DNA from: an uncultured Kiritimatiellota bacterium
GTDB lineage: Bacteria; Verrucomicrobiota; Kiritimatiellia; RFP12; UBA1067
DNA: 56,627 nt
Direction: 5' to 3'
NCBI GenBank assembly: GCA_934635045.1
Contig: CAKTZA010000017.1
Span: 1-56,627, forward strand
The stretch's first letter is position 1. Every line of letters starts with the position of its first letter. Shown here piece by piece: positions 22,973-31,087 of this stretch. The position numbers and the translations under genes were made by a program. The notes beneath the pieces are model-generated. The model had not been told where the DNA came from and did no database searches. It was given only the letters and a program-made list of their open reading frames with translations.

Positions 22973-24307
22973 ATGACACTCAAACGCAAGTTCTACGATA
23001 CGCTTCTCAACTGGAAGAAGAGCCATCTTCCGGAAGGGCTCCTTGTTAAGGGCGCGCGGCAAATCGGCAAGACCTTCACCATTGATTCGTTCGGACGTGA
23101 GAACTATCGCTCGTACCTTTACGTCAATTTCGTCACGAACCCCGAATATCGTGAAATCTTCGCCGAGAGTCTGGAAGCCGTCGACATTTATCGCAAGCTC
23201 AGTGCGACATTTGCGAACTTCCGCGTCATCCCCGGCGACACCCTCATTTTCCTCGACGAGATCCAGAACTGCCCGCGCGCCCGAACCGCCTTCAAGCCGC
23301 TCGCCATCGACGGCAAGGTCGATGTCATCGCATCCGGCTCACTGCTCGGTCTCTCGTTCCTTGACGGCGACGCCAAGCTGAATGCCGAACGGCGCGAATC
23401 CTCGATTCCCGTCGGCTATGAACGACAGCTGACGATGTACTCGCTCGACTTCGAGGAATACCTCTGGGCAATCGGGTATCGCCCGGACGTCATCGACGAG
23501 ACCCTGCGCAAGCCATTTGCATCTCTCAAGCCAATACCTGAAGTCACCAACAGAAGATTTCTCCAGCTCTTTCGCGACTACATCGTCATCGGCGGGATGC
23601 CGGAAGTCGTCGCCACCTACCTTGAGACCAACAACTACAACGTCGCCTTTGACGTCCAGCAGAGGATTCTCTCCGCCAACCTCGATGACATCTCCCGTTA
23701 TGCGCCGACGCCCGAAAAGCCAAAGATACGGGCCTGCTACCTTTCGATATCAAACCAGCTTGCACGCGAAAACAAGAAATTCAAGTACGCCGCCGTCGTC
23801 GAACACGGACGCAGCCGCATGTTCTACGCCTCGATCGACTGGCTCCGTGAGTCCGCGCTCGTCTTCCAATGTCCCAACGTGGAGACGCCGGACATCCCCC
23901 TCAGCGTCTACCGGAAGGAGAACTGCTTCAAGCTCTACGCCTCTGACATCGGCATCCTCGTTTCGATGGTCGGATTTCCCGCCGTCAAGGCTATCCTCGA
24001 CAACACGATCAAGGGATTCGCCAAGGGCGGGATCTACGAAAACGCGATCATGAGCCTTCTTGTCCGACGCGGATACACGCCTTACTACTTCCACCCGAAG
24101 TCAAACCTGTCCGAAATCGACTTCCTCATCGAGAGCGACAGCGGCGTCATTCCAATCGAGGTGAAGGCCGGGAATGACAGTTCCGCTTCCTTCGACCGTT
24201 TCCTTGAACGCCCGGAGACAAAAATCGGCTACAAGTTCGTCAACGGCAATCTCGGAAAGGTCGGAAAGAAGGTCACGCTTCCGCATTACATGGCCATGTT
24301 CATCTGA
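22973..24307 (+). CDS. AAA_14/DUF4143 family ATPase
   Basis: A 444-residue protein. Walker A is GARQIGKT (27-34), Walker B LIFLDE (91-96), with sensor-like ASGSLLG. The C-terminal DUF4143 part has NCFKLYASDIGIL, GGIYENAIMSLLVRRG and SEIDFLIESDSGVIPIEVKAG, the last resembling a PD-(D/E)XK nuclease core. The ATG at 22973 is chosen for its ribosome binding site; an earlier in-frame ATG at 22949 overlaps the likely transcription start. The family is common in gut anaerobes, often as many mobile paralogues, and its role is unknown, with stress or defence proposed. The gene is on the opposite strand to its neighbours and appears less GC-rich, suggesting transfer. Confidence 0.85.
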   Translation: MTLKRKFYDTLLNWKKSHLPEGLLVKGARQIGKTFTIDSFGRENYRSYLYVNFVTNPEYREIFAESLEAVDIYRKLSATFANFRVIPGDTLIFLDEIQNCPRARTAFKPLAIDGKVDVIASGSLLGLSFLDGDAKLNAERRESSIPVGYERQLTMYSLDFEEYLWAIGYRPDVIDETLRKPFASLKPIPEVTNRRFLQLFRDYIVIGGMPEVVATYLETNNYNVAFDVQQRILSANLDDISRYAPTPEKPKIRACYLSISNQLARENKKFKYAAVVEHGRSRMFYASIDWLRESALVFQCPNVETPDIPLSVYRKENCFKLYASDIGILVSMVGFPAVKAILDNTIKGFAKGGIYENAIMSLLVRRGYTPYYFHPKSNLSEIDFLIESDSGVIPIEVKAGNDSSASFDRFLERPETKIGYKFVNGNLGKVGKKVTLPHYMAMFI

Positions 24308-24356
24308 GCAGCACACGATGCCCCGGGGCCTTCAAGGGCCTACTGCCGAACAAATG

Positions 24357-24389
24357 GGGACAGGCCCCCAACGAATGGAGGCCTGTCCC
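24357..24389. terminator. Hairpin between convergent ATPase and gpmI genes
   Basis: Perfect 10-bp arms GGGACAGGCC and GGCCTGTCCC enclose a 13-nt loop. It lies 49 bp after the ATPase stop and 28 bp after the gpmI stop, where a bidirectional terminator would be expected, but T-tracts are weak. It contains the 13-mer shared with 4046-4058, so it may be a REP-like repeat serving as terminator. Confidence 0.55.
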
Positions 24390-24417
24390 TTCCATGCAAG
24401 CAGAATGTCCGCCGCGC

Positions 24418-26004
24418 TCAGACGTTGAGCGCGGTCTTCGACCAGTTCTCCTTGCCCGCGAGGAGCGAGGGCGTCGTCATCTCCGGCGGAACCGGGATGC
24501 CGAGCATCTGCAAAGCCGTCGGCGCGACCGCCGAAAGCTTCGCGAGCGGCGTCAGGCGGACGCCCGCCGCGTCGTTCGCGACGTAGAAGCAGTCGACGAG
24601 GTTCAGCGTGTGCGAGGTCTTCGTGAGGCCCGTCTTGTAGTCCACCATCTGCTCGGCGTTGCCGTGGTCGGCGAAGATGAGGACGTGCGCATCGAGCGCC
24701 AGGAGGCGCGGCAGGACCTTGCCGATGCACTCGTCCGTCACCTCGACCGCCCGCGTCGCCGCCTTCTCGTCGCCCGTGTGGCCGACCATGTCGCAGTTCG
24801 CGTAGTTGACGACGATGAAGCCGTAGGGGTTGTTCTCCAGCCGCTTCAGCAGCTCGTCCGTCACGTTGTACGCCTCCATCTCCGGATGGCTCGCGAAGGT
24901 CGCCGCGTCGAAGCGCGACTTGACCTCGACCTGGTCCTCGCCCGCCGAGGGCGTCGTGGACTTGCCGTTGAAGAAGCTCGTCACGTGCTTGATCTTCTGC
25001 GTCTCCGCGAGGCGCAGCTGCCTGAGGCCCGCCTTCGAGACGACCTCGCCGAGGAGGTTGTCCATGCCGCCGCCCGCGCCCATCGCGCCGAGGAGGTAGT
25101 CCTGGAACTCGTCCCAGTAGCGCGTGAAGCCGAGGAACGTGACCTTCGGACGCGCCGAGCGCGTGCCCGGATAGTCGTCGCAGACGAACGCCTGCGTGAG
25201 CTGGATCGCGCGGTCCTGACGGTAGTTCGTGTGCATGACGACGTCGCCGTCCTTCATGCCGGCGTAGTCGCCGATCACGTAGCACGGGATGTACTCGTCG
25301 GTCATCGGCGCGTTGTCGGGCGTCTTGCCGTTCGCGTACTCGGACTTGACGGCCTCCTCGACCGTCGCGGCCTTCTTGCCCTGCGCGGCGACGAGGCACT
25401 CGTACGCCTCGCTCGTGAGCGTGTAGTTCTTCGAGCGATCCATGCCGTAGTAGCGGCCCATCGCCGTGCCGATCGTCGCGTTGCCGACGGCGGCGAGCTC
25501 CTGCTTCAGGCGCGCGATGTACTCGAGCGTCGAGCGCGGCGGCGTGTCGCGTCCGTCAAGGAACGGATGCACGACGATCTTCCCCTCGGGGAACTCCTGC
25601 CGCGCGCGCCGCATGAGCTTGAAGAGATGCTCCTGATGGGCGTGCACGCCCTCGTCCTGCAGCAGGCCGAGGAAGTGGAACTGCGAGTTGCTCCGCTTCC
25701 AGTCCGCAATGAGGTTCGCCCACTTCTCGCTCTTGAAGAGCTCGCCAGAGCTGAGGCCGTCGTCGATGCGCTTCAGCTCCTGGATGACGATGCGCCCGGC
25801 GCCCATGTTGAGGTGGCCGACCTCGGACGAGCCCTGGTAGCCGTCCGGCAGGCCCACCGCCTCGCCGCAGCAGTCCAAGAGGCAGTGCGGATAGCGCGCG
25901 CGGATCTGGTCGATGACCGGCGTCTTCGCGCCGTAAACAGAGTTGCCGTCCTTGCGGGGGTTGACGCCCCAGCCGTCACGAATGATGAAAACTACAGGTC
26001 TCAT
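24418..26004 (-). CDS. gpmI: 2,3-bisphosphoglycerate-independent phosphoglycerate mutase
   Basis: A 528-residue Mn-dependent glycolytic enzyme converting 3- to 2-phosphoglycerate. The alkaline-phosphatase-type metal site starts at RDGWG (9-13), and the catalytic Ser is in SSEVGHLNMGAGR (about 60). The substrate loop LDGRDTPP and the second metal set NYANCDMVGHTGD and FADHGNAEQM are intact. Length is normal. AAGGAG lies 6 nt before the ATG. Single-gene transcript from an extended -10 promoter, convergent with the ATPase gene. Confidence 0.97.
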   Translation of the reverse strand: MRPVVFIIRDGWGVNPRKDGNSVYGAKTPVIDQIRARYPHCLLDCCGEAVGLPDGYQGSSEVGHLNMGAGRIVIQELKRIDDGLSSGELFKSEKWANLIADWKRSNSQFHFLGLLQDEGVHAHQEHLFKLMRRARQEFPEGKIVVHPFLDGRDTPPRSTLEYIARLKQELAAVGNATIGTAMGRYYGMDRSKNYTLTSEAYECLVAAQGKKAATVEEAVKSEYANGKTPDNAPMTDEYIPCYVIGDYAGMKDGDVVMHTNYRQDRAIQLTQAFVCDDYPGTRSARPKVTFLGFTRYWDEFQDYLLGAMGAGGGMDNLLGEVVSKAGLRQLRLAETQKIKHVTSFFNGKSTTPSAGEDQVEVKSRFDAATFASHPEMEAYNVTDELLKRLENNPYGFIVVNYANCDMVGHTGDEKAATRAVEVTDECIGKVLPRLLALDAHVLIFADHGNAEQMVDYKTGLTKTSHTLNLVDCFYVANDAAGVRLTPLAKLSAVAPTALQMLGIPVPPEMTTPSLLAGKENWSKTALNV

Positions 26005-26028
26005 GATGTCTCCTTGAAATTGGCGCGT

Positions 26029-26037
26029 ATTATACCA
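26029..26037 (-). promoter_or_regulatory. Extended -10 promoter of gpmI
   Basis: TGGTATAATACGCGCC on the minus strand, leader about 18 nt. The 20 bases around it are nearly the same as at the rpsP promoter (50700). Confidence 0.7.
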
Positions 26038-26075
26038 AAATCGCGGCGCAGACGCGCACGGGCGACCGTCGCCGG

Positions 26076-26741
26076 TCAGGCCGGAGTGCCTGTGGCCGAC
26101 CTGTGCGCGAGCGAGGCAAAAACCGTCCGGCAGATGTGGTCGCGGACGCGCACGGCCCAGGCAGCGTCCGACACGCCCTTCGGACGGAACGACGCGAGCC
26201 ACGACCGGTCGGCCAGCGCGTAGACGCTGACCTGCGCCCAGATGGATGACGTCCAGAGATCCTGCTCCGCCTCGTCCGGCGTCGCCCAGGCGACGAGCCG
26301 CCGCAGCGAATCGTAGACGGGCTTGCCGAACGCGCGCCGGAAGTCCTTCTGGAAGGCCGTCGGGCGCGTCACCTCGTGCCGGAAGAGGGCCGCGCAGCGT
26401 TTCTGCGCCTTTTTCGTCGGCAGCGTCATGAAAAGGAAGTCGTCCACCCACGTCCGAACTGCCGCCCGCCAGCTCGCGGCATCCGTCACGCCGTCCGCCA
26501 GCGCGGCAAGCGGTGCGCCGAGGTCGCCGAAAAGCCGCTGCGCCGTCAGGCGGTAGAGCGCCGCCTTTGAGCCGAAGTAACGGTTCGCCAACGCCGCATT
26601 GACCCCCGCCTTGGCGCAGATCGTCCGCACCGACGCCAGCTCGTAGCCCTTGTCCGCGAACTCGTCCGCCGCCACGTCGAGAATCGCCTCGCGCGTCGCG
26701 GCGCCGTCCGCGCGCATGCGCCGCTTAGGCGTGCGCGTCAT
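26076..26741 (-). CDS. TetR-family transcriptional regulator
   Basis: A 221-residue repressor. The helix-turn-helix region is TREAILDVAADEFADKGYELASVRTICAKAGVNAALANRYFGSKAALYRL (residues about 15-65), followed by an all-helical ligand domain. The ATG at 26741 has GGAGG 9 nt upstream but lies inside the end of the MFS-acyltransferase gene (17-nt overlap); a second ATG at 26717 lacks such a signal. Coupled translation with the transporter and the palindrome at its promoter suggest it controls the pair. Ligand probably a lipid or a toxic hydrophobic compound, by inference only. Confidence 0.88.
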   Translation of the reverse strand: MTRTPKRRMRADGAATREAILDVAADEFADKGYELASVRTICAKAGVNAALANRYFGSKAALYRLTAQRLFGDLGAPLAALADGVTDAASWRAAVRTWVDDFLFMTLPTKKAQKRCAALFRHEVTRPTAFQKDFRRAFGKPVYDSLRRLVAWATPDEAEQDLWTSSIWAQVSVYALADRSWLASFRPKGVSDAAWAVRVRDHICRTVFASLAHRSATGTPA

Positions 26742-28599
26742 TGTACCAGTCCTCCAGTCGGCGGTTGAAGGCAAGACGCGGCAGTTCCGCCGCCCACGCC
26801 CGGACGCGATCCGTCACGTCCTCGAACCGCATCGTCACCTTGCGGCGCGGCACAAACGGCGCGACGAACAGCCACAGCAGGACCGAGCGGACGAGCGTCG
26901 GCCCGAACGACGGCGAGGCCGTGCGCCCCTTCCGGCTCCAGATCGACCCCCAGAGGCCCGTCGTGCGCACGGCGATGACGCGCGCGTTCGGCGGCAGGGC
27001 CTTGCAGACGTTGTAGGCGAGCTGGCGCGTGCCGATCTCCTCGCGCGGCTCCGTCCAGATGTGGCCCGACGGATAGAAGATGACGTCATCGCCCCGCGCG
27101 AGCGCGTCCGTCACGACGTCCTGGAGCCCCCTCGCGATCTTTGCGCCCGCCGCGCTGCGGTGCTTGCGCAGATCCGGCACCTTCACGCAGCCGAGCGTCT
27201 TCAGAACCTTCGCGGAAATGCCGCCGCGATCCAGGAACAGCTCGTCCGAAAGCGGCTTCACGGGCAGCCGCCACAGCTCCGCGCCGACAAGCATCGGATC
27301 GACCATCGCCGGGTGGTTCGGCAGGAAGAGCAGCGGCGCGTCCGCCGGAATCGCCTCCAGCCCTTCGGCGGTCACCGCATAGCGCCGCGCGAACACCCAC
27401 TTGCCGACGCGGCAGAGAACCGTGCGGTAGTTGAAGACGAAGACCAGCGGCACGACCGCCAGCACGACCGCGAGAAGCAGGAGGAACGCGCGCGGCCCGA
27501 AGAGCGCGCTCACGGCGATGTAGCAGAGCGAGGCCAGCATCATGAAGAGGAAGGACACCTGGTTGAAGTAGGCGAGCATCGTGTTGAGGCGTGGCCCCTT
27601 CACGACCTTCTGGATTTCCGCGTCGAACGGCAGCTTGAAGAAGCCGAGGTCGAACGCGAGGACGGCGAGAGCCGCCGCAAAGGGGACAGGCCCCAGCGGC
27701 ACGAAGAAGAGCAGCGCCAGCAGCGCGGCGGCGACGAGGCCGAAGGCCGGTGTCGCCGCAAGCAGGAAGCGGCGCCGGTCGACGAAGCCCGCGACGACCT
27801 GTCCGGCCACGATGCCGACCGCCGCCGCGCAGAGCATCGCGCCCGTCCGCATCGAGTCGAGCCCCATCACCTGCTTGCCGTAGACGAGAAGCCCCATCTG
27901 GAGCATGGCCGCCGCCCACCAGAAGACCGACAGCGTGACGATGACGGCGTTGAGGCCCGGATAGCGCCGCGCCAGGCGGTGCGCGCGCGACAGGTAGCGG
28001 ACGGGGTTGATCGCGTGAATCGCCCGGTTCGGCTCCTCGTCCGCACGGATCGTGTAGCTCAGCGCCAGACCGACGGCAGCGAAGCCGAGGAGGCACGCCG
28101 CACACACCCACGCGGGCGCGCAGTCCGCCGCGAACGACGCGGCGATCGTGCCGGCGAGGACGGCGGCAAACGTCACGCCCTCCATGCCGCCCATGCCGAC
28201 GGAGATGCGAGCCGCCCCGCCGATGTCGCGGACAAGCGCGTACTTCGCGGGCGAGTAGAGCGAGCTCTGGAGCCCCATCAGAAGCACCGCCGCGACGACG
28301 AGCGCGGCCGACTCCAGCGCAAACCCGGCGACCGCGAGCGCGACGATCGGCAGTTCCGCCCATTTCGCGAGGCGGAAGATCCGCACCTTCGGGAACAGCA
28401 CGGTCAGGCGGTCGGCGAGCGGCGAGCAGACGACGTACGGCACGACGAGCGCCGCCGCGACCGTCCCCATGAAGACGGACTGCAGCCGCTCGTCCGCGAG
28501 CCAGCCGATGACGGTGAAGCTCGCCAATGTCTTCAGGAAGTTGTCGTTGACGACCCCGAAGAAGTTTGTCGCAAACAGCGGAACGAATGATCTCCTCAT
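26725..28599 (-). CDS. MFS transporter fused to PlsC-type acyltransferase (LplT-Aas-like)
   Basis: A 624-residue membrane protein. The first 400 residues form about 12 helices of an LplT-like MFS lysophospholipid flippase (FVPLFATNFFGVVNDNFLKT, YSPAKYALVRDIGG). The C-terminal 200 residues are an acyltransferase with LPNHPAMVDPML (the HX4D box, about residue 430) and FYPSGHIW in place of the usual FPEG box. E. coli splits these between LplT and Aas; here the AMP-binding (acyl-ACP synthetase) domain is absent. The likely role is uptake and re-acylation of lysophospholipid at the inner membrane. AAGGAG lies 9 nt before the ATG. Confidence 0.85.
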   Translation of the reverse strand: MRRSFVPLFATNFFGVVNDNFLKTLASFTVIGWLADERLQSVFMGTVAAALVVPYVVCSPLADRLTVLFPKVRIFRLAKWAELPIVALAVAGFALESAALVVAAVLLMGLQSSLYSPAKYALVRDIGGAARISVGMGGMEGVTFAAVLAGTIAASFAADCAPAWVCAACLLGFAAVGLALSYTIRADEEPNRAIHAINPVRYLSRAHRLARRYPGLNAVIVTLSVFWWAAAMLQMGLLVYGKQVMGLDSMRTGAMLCAAAVGIVAGQVVAGFVDRRRFLLAATPAFGLVAAALLALLFFVPLGPVPFAAALAVLAFDLGFFKLPFDAEIQKVVKGPRLNTMLAYFNQVSFLFMMLASLCYIAVSALFGPRAFLLLLAVVLAVVPLVFVFNYRTVLCRVGKWVFARRYAVTAEGLEAIPADAPLLFLPNHPAMVDPMLVGAELWRLPVKPLSDELFLDRGGISAKVLKTLGCVKVPDLRKHRSAAGAKIARGLQDVVTDALARGDDVIFYPSGHIWTEPREEIGTRQLAYNVCKALPPNARVIAVRTTGLWGSIWSRKGRTASPSFGPTLVRSVLLWLFVAPFVPRRKVTMRFEDVTDRVRAWAAELPRLAFNRRLEDWYNDAHA

Positions 28600-28620
28600 C
28601 GCGCGATTCTCCTTTTTATC

Positions 28621-28664
28621 GTAATCACGCGATTACTTTATCATATTTCGCCCCCGCCTGTCAA
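28621..28664 (-). promoter_or_regulatory. Promoter and candidate TetR operator of the MFS-acyltransferase operon
   Basis: Consensus -35 TTGACA (28659-28664), an 18-nt spacer and an extended -10 TGATAAAGT (TAAAGT at 28635-28640). The palindrome GTAATCACGCGATTAC (28621-28636, arms GTAATC/GATTAC) overlaps the -10 edge and the expected start near 28628, where a bound repressor would block transcription. The -35 overlaps the stop region of the upstream symporter gene. Confidence 0.7.
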
Positions 28665-30121
28665 CGGGGTGGGCGTCTACTCGCAACGGACAGGCCGACG
28701 AACACGCTCACGACAGTCCCCAGAACAATGGCGAGGTTGACATGCAGCAGGAACGGCAAGGGCAGGATCTTCTGTCCAAAGGCGACCCATAGAATGGCCG
28801 CAAAGCCGCAGAGCGTCCCCACAAGCGCCTGGACGCCCGCCGCCCGCCGCGAAAGAAGGGCCAGCAGGAAAAGGCCGAGCATGCCGCCCGAAAGGACGCT
28901 CTGAAGGGCCCAGAAGGCCGCGAGCGCGCTTCGGACGTTCATGACGAGCAGCCCGACGCCGATTGCGAAGAGGCCAAGTCCTACAGTCGAAAGCCGCAGG
29001 AAGCCGATGTCGGAGCGCGCATTCGAGCGCCGGGCGGCAAATCGGCGCCAATAGTCCTCCAGCATCACCGTCGCGCCGGAGTTGAGCGTCGCCGAGACGG
29101 TGCTCATGGCCGCCGCAATGATGGCCGCGACGAGGAGCCCCGAGACGCCCGCCGGCAGCTTGTGGACGATGAACCACGGAAAGACCGAATCCGCCTTCGC
29201 CAGAGTCCCCTCCGGCACGGCGCCGGGATTGGCCCGGACGTACATCCAGAGGAGCGTCCCGATCAGCACGAAGAGCGCGGTCGTGCCGAGGTAAAGAAAG
29301 GCGCTCGACAGCAGCGAGCGCGTCGCCGCGCGCTGCGTCTTGGCCGCGACATACCGCTGGGTGAAGCTCTGGTCGATGCCGAAGTTCTGGAGATTGACGA
29401 AGATCGCATAGACGAAGGTGACCCAGAACGTCTCATGCCCCCAATCCGAGAGGGTGAAACTGCCAAGCGAGAACTTGCCGGCCTGCCAGGCCTCATTGAA
29501 GCCCGCTCCCAAGTCGGGGATCATCCAGCCGAGCGTCGCGATGCAGAGAACCGTCCCGACGATCAGGATGAGCGACTGGATCGCGTCCGTCCACACGACG
29601 GCGGAAAGCCCGCCCATCATCGAATAGATCAGCGTCGCCACGCCCGTGACGATGATGATGGACGGAATGGAATAGCCCAGCACCGCGTTCATCAGCAACG
29701 CCAGCAGGAAGAGGATGACGCCCGACCGGGCCGACTGCATCACGAGGAAGCAGGCACTTGCGTAGAGACGCGCCCAGATGCCGAAGCGCTTTTCCAGGAA
29801 CGAATAGGCCGAGACGCTCTCCGACTGGCGGTAGAACGGCACGAATCCGACCGCCGCAATGACGGCGGCAATCGGCACGGTCAGCGAAAGGACGTACGGA
29901 TTCCAGTTGTCGAGGAACGCCTTGGCGGGCAGGCCGAGGAAGGCAATGGACGAGACATGCGTCGCGAAGATCGAAAGCGCGATCGTCCACGTCGGCAGCC
30001 GTCCGCCACCCGTCATGAACGCGGCCGAATCCCGTCCGCCCTTCCGGAAAAGGAAGCTGCAGCCGAAGAGCGTCGTCCCGACGAGATAGGCGAAGACGAT
30101 GGTCCGGTCGACGGCGTTCAT
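28661..30121 (-). CDS. Sodium:solute symporter, candidate sialic acid importer
   Basis: A 486-residue SSS-family carrier with about 13 helices. Family landmarks are FMTGGGRLPTWTIALSIFATHVSSIAFLGLPAKAF near the N-terminus, FGIWARLYASACFLVMQSARSG, and AAIIAAAMSTVSATLNSGATVMLEDYW with the Na+-site serines and threonine. Its ATG overlaps the aldolase stop (ATGA). SSS members import sialic acid in several bacteria (known for the family); the assignment here rests on the aldolase and BNR neighbours, and another sugar acid is possible. Confidence 0.85.
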   Translation of the reverse strand: MNAVDRTIVFAYLVGTTLFGCSFLFRKGGRDSAAFMTGGGRLPTWTIALSIFATHVSSIAFLGLPAKAFLDNWNPYVLSLTVPIAAVIAAVGFVPFYRQSESVSAYSFLEKRFGIWARLYASACFLVMQSARSGVILFLLALLMNAVLGYSIPSIIIVTGVATLIYSMMGGLSAVVWTDAIQSLILIVGTVLCIATLGWMIPDLGAGFNEAWQAGKFSLGSFTLSDWGHETFWVTFVYAIFVNLQNFGIDQSFTQRYVAAKTQRAATRSLLSSAFLYLGTTALFVLIGTLLWMYVRANPGAVPEGTLAKADSVFPWFIVHKLPAGVSGLLVAAIIAAAMSTVSATLNSGATVMLEDYWRRFAARRSNARSDIGFLRLSTVGLGLFAIGVGLLVMNVRSALAAFWALQSVLSGGMLGLFLLALLSRRAAGVQALVGTLCGFAAILWVAFGQKILPLPFLLHVNLAIVLGTVVSVFVGLSVASRRPPR

Positions 30122-31047
30122 AGCGGGAGTTTGCGATAGTCGGCCATCAGCGTCTTCATGCCGGCCTTGACACGGGCGAGTTCCTTGCCGGCGAACGGCG
30201 CGAACGGCGTCGCGAGGGCATTCTTGACGAGCCCCATTTCCGCGAGCGCCGCCTTGACGCCCTTCAGGAAGCCGGACTGTCCTTGTCCGAGGCCGTAGAG
30301 CAGACAAGAGCTCATCGTCGTGAAGCGCTGGAGCTTCGCCACCTTCGCGACGTCGCCCGCTTTCGCGGCCTCGACCATCGCCTTGAAGGCGGCCGGCCAG
30401 AGGTTCGCGCCCGTGCAGACACCCCCGTCGGCGCCGAGGAGGACGGCTTCGCCCATCGCCTCGTCCGGGCCCATGAAGAGCGAAAACCTGTCCTTGAACG
30501 GCTCGAGCGCGATGCGGAACTTGTTGAAGAGCGCGATGATCGAGGACGAGTCCTTCATCGCGACGACGTTCCCGTGCGCGGCGAGCTTCGCGATTGTCGC
30601 CGGCTCGATGACGGTGTCGGTATGCGCGGGCATGTCGTAGACGACGACGGGGAGCGGCGAGCGGTCGGCCATCTCCGCGAACCAGCGGACGCATTCCGCC
30701 TGGGTCAGCTTGAAATAGTACGGAGGCGCCGCGACGACCGCCGCCGCGCCAGACGCCTTGCACTTCCTTGCGAAGGCGAGCGCGTCCTCGAAGTCCGTCT
30801 CCGTGATGCCGACGAGAACGGGGACACGCCCTTTCACGAGTCGGCAGGTCTCCTTCACGAGCGCCTCGCGGACCGCATAGGGGAGATGTGGGCCCTCGCC
30901 CGTCGTCCCAAGGAGGAAAATCCCGTCCACCCCGCCCTTCAGGAGGTGGTCAACCATGTTCTTCACGCCCGCCTTGTCCAGCTGACGCCGGTCGTCCAGC
31001 GGCGTCACCATCGGAGGAATGAGCCCCTCAAGCATCTTCTTGCCCAT
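30118..31047 (-). CDS. DapA/NanA-family aldolase, candidate N-acetylneuraminate lyase
   Basis: A 309-residue (beta/alpha)8 enzyme of the class I pyruvate-aldolase superfamily. It shows GTTGEG (carboxylate loop), VVYDMPA with the catalytic Tyr, and VVAMKDSS with the Schiff-base Lys. The start at 31047 has AAAGG 7 nt upstream; the frame begins 7 codons earlier. The family includes sialate lyase, dihydrodipicolinate synthase and keto-deoxy-sugar aldolases. Because it is coupled to an SSS symporter and follows a BNR-repeat hydrolase, sialate lyase is the best guess, with a different keto-acid aldolase the main alternative. Confidence 0.82.
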   Translation of the reverse strand: MGKKMLEGLIPPMVTPLDDRRQLDKAGVKNMVDHLLKGGVDGIFLLGTTGEGPHLPYAVREALVKETCRLVKGRVPVLVGITETDFEDALAFARKCKASGAAAVVAAPPYYFKLTQAECVRWFAEMADRSPLPVVVYDMPAHTDTVIEPATIAKLAAHGNVVAMKDSSSIIALFNKFRIALEPFKDRFSLFMGPDEAMGEAVLLGADGGVCTGANLWPAAFKAMVEAAKAGDVAKVAKLQRFTTMSSCLLYGLGQGQSGFLKGVKAALAEMGLVKNALATPFAPFAGKELARVKAGMKTLMADYRKLPL

Positions 31048-31087
31048 CGAAAGCCTTTCGCTATTCAATCTTGGTTCTTTTGGAGAA

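Noticed and set aside
26717..26717. Alternative TetR start at 26717
   Set aside because: It lies 8 nt after the upstream stop but has no ribosome binding site; 26741 has GGAGG at good spacing.
28640..28645. TATGAT as the -10 of the MFS-acyltransferase promoter
   Set aside because: It lies only 13 nt from TTGACA. TGATAAAGT, five bases further on, gives an 18-nt spacer and an extended -10.
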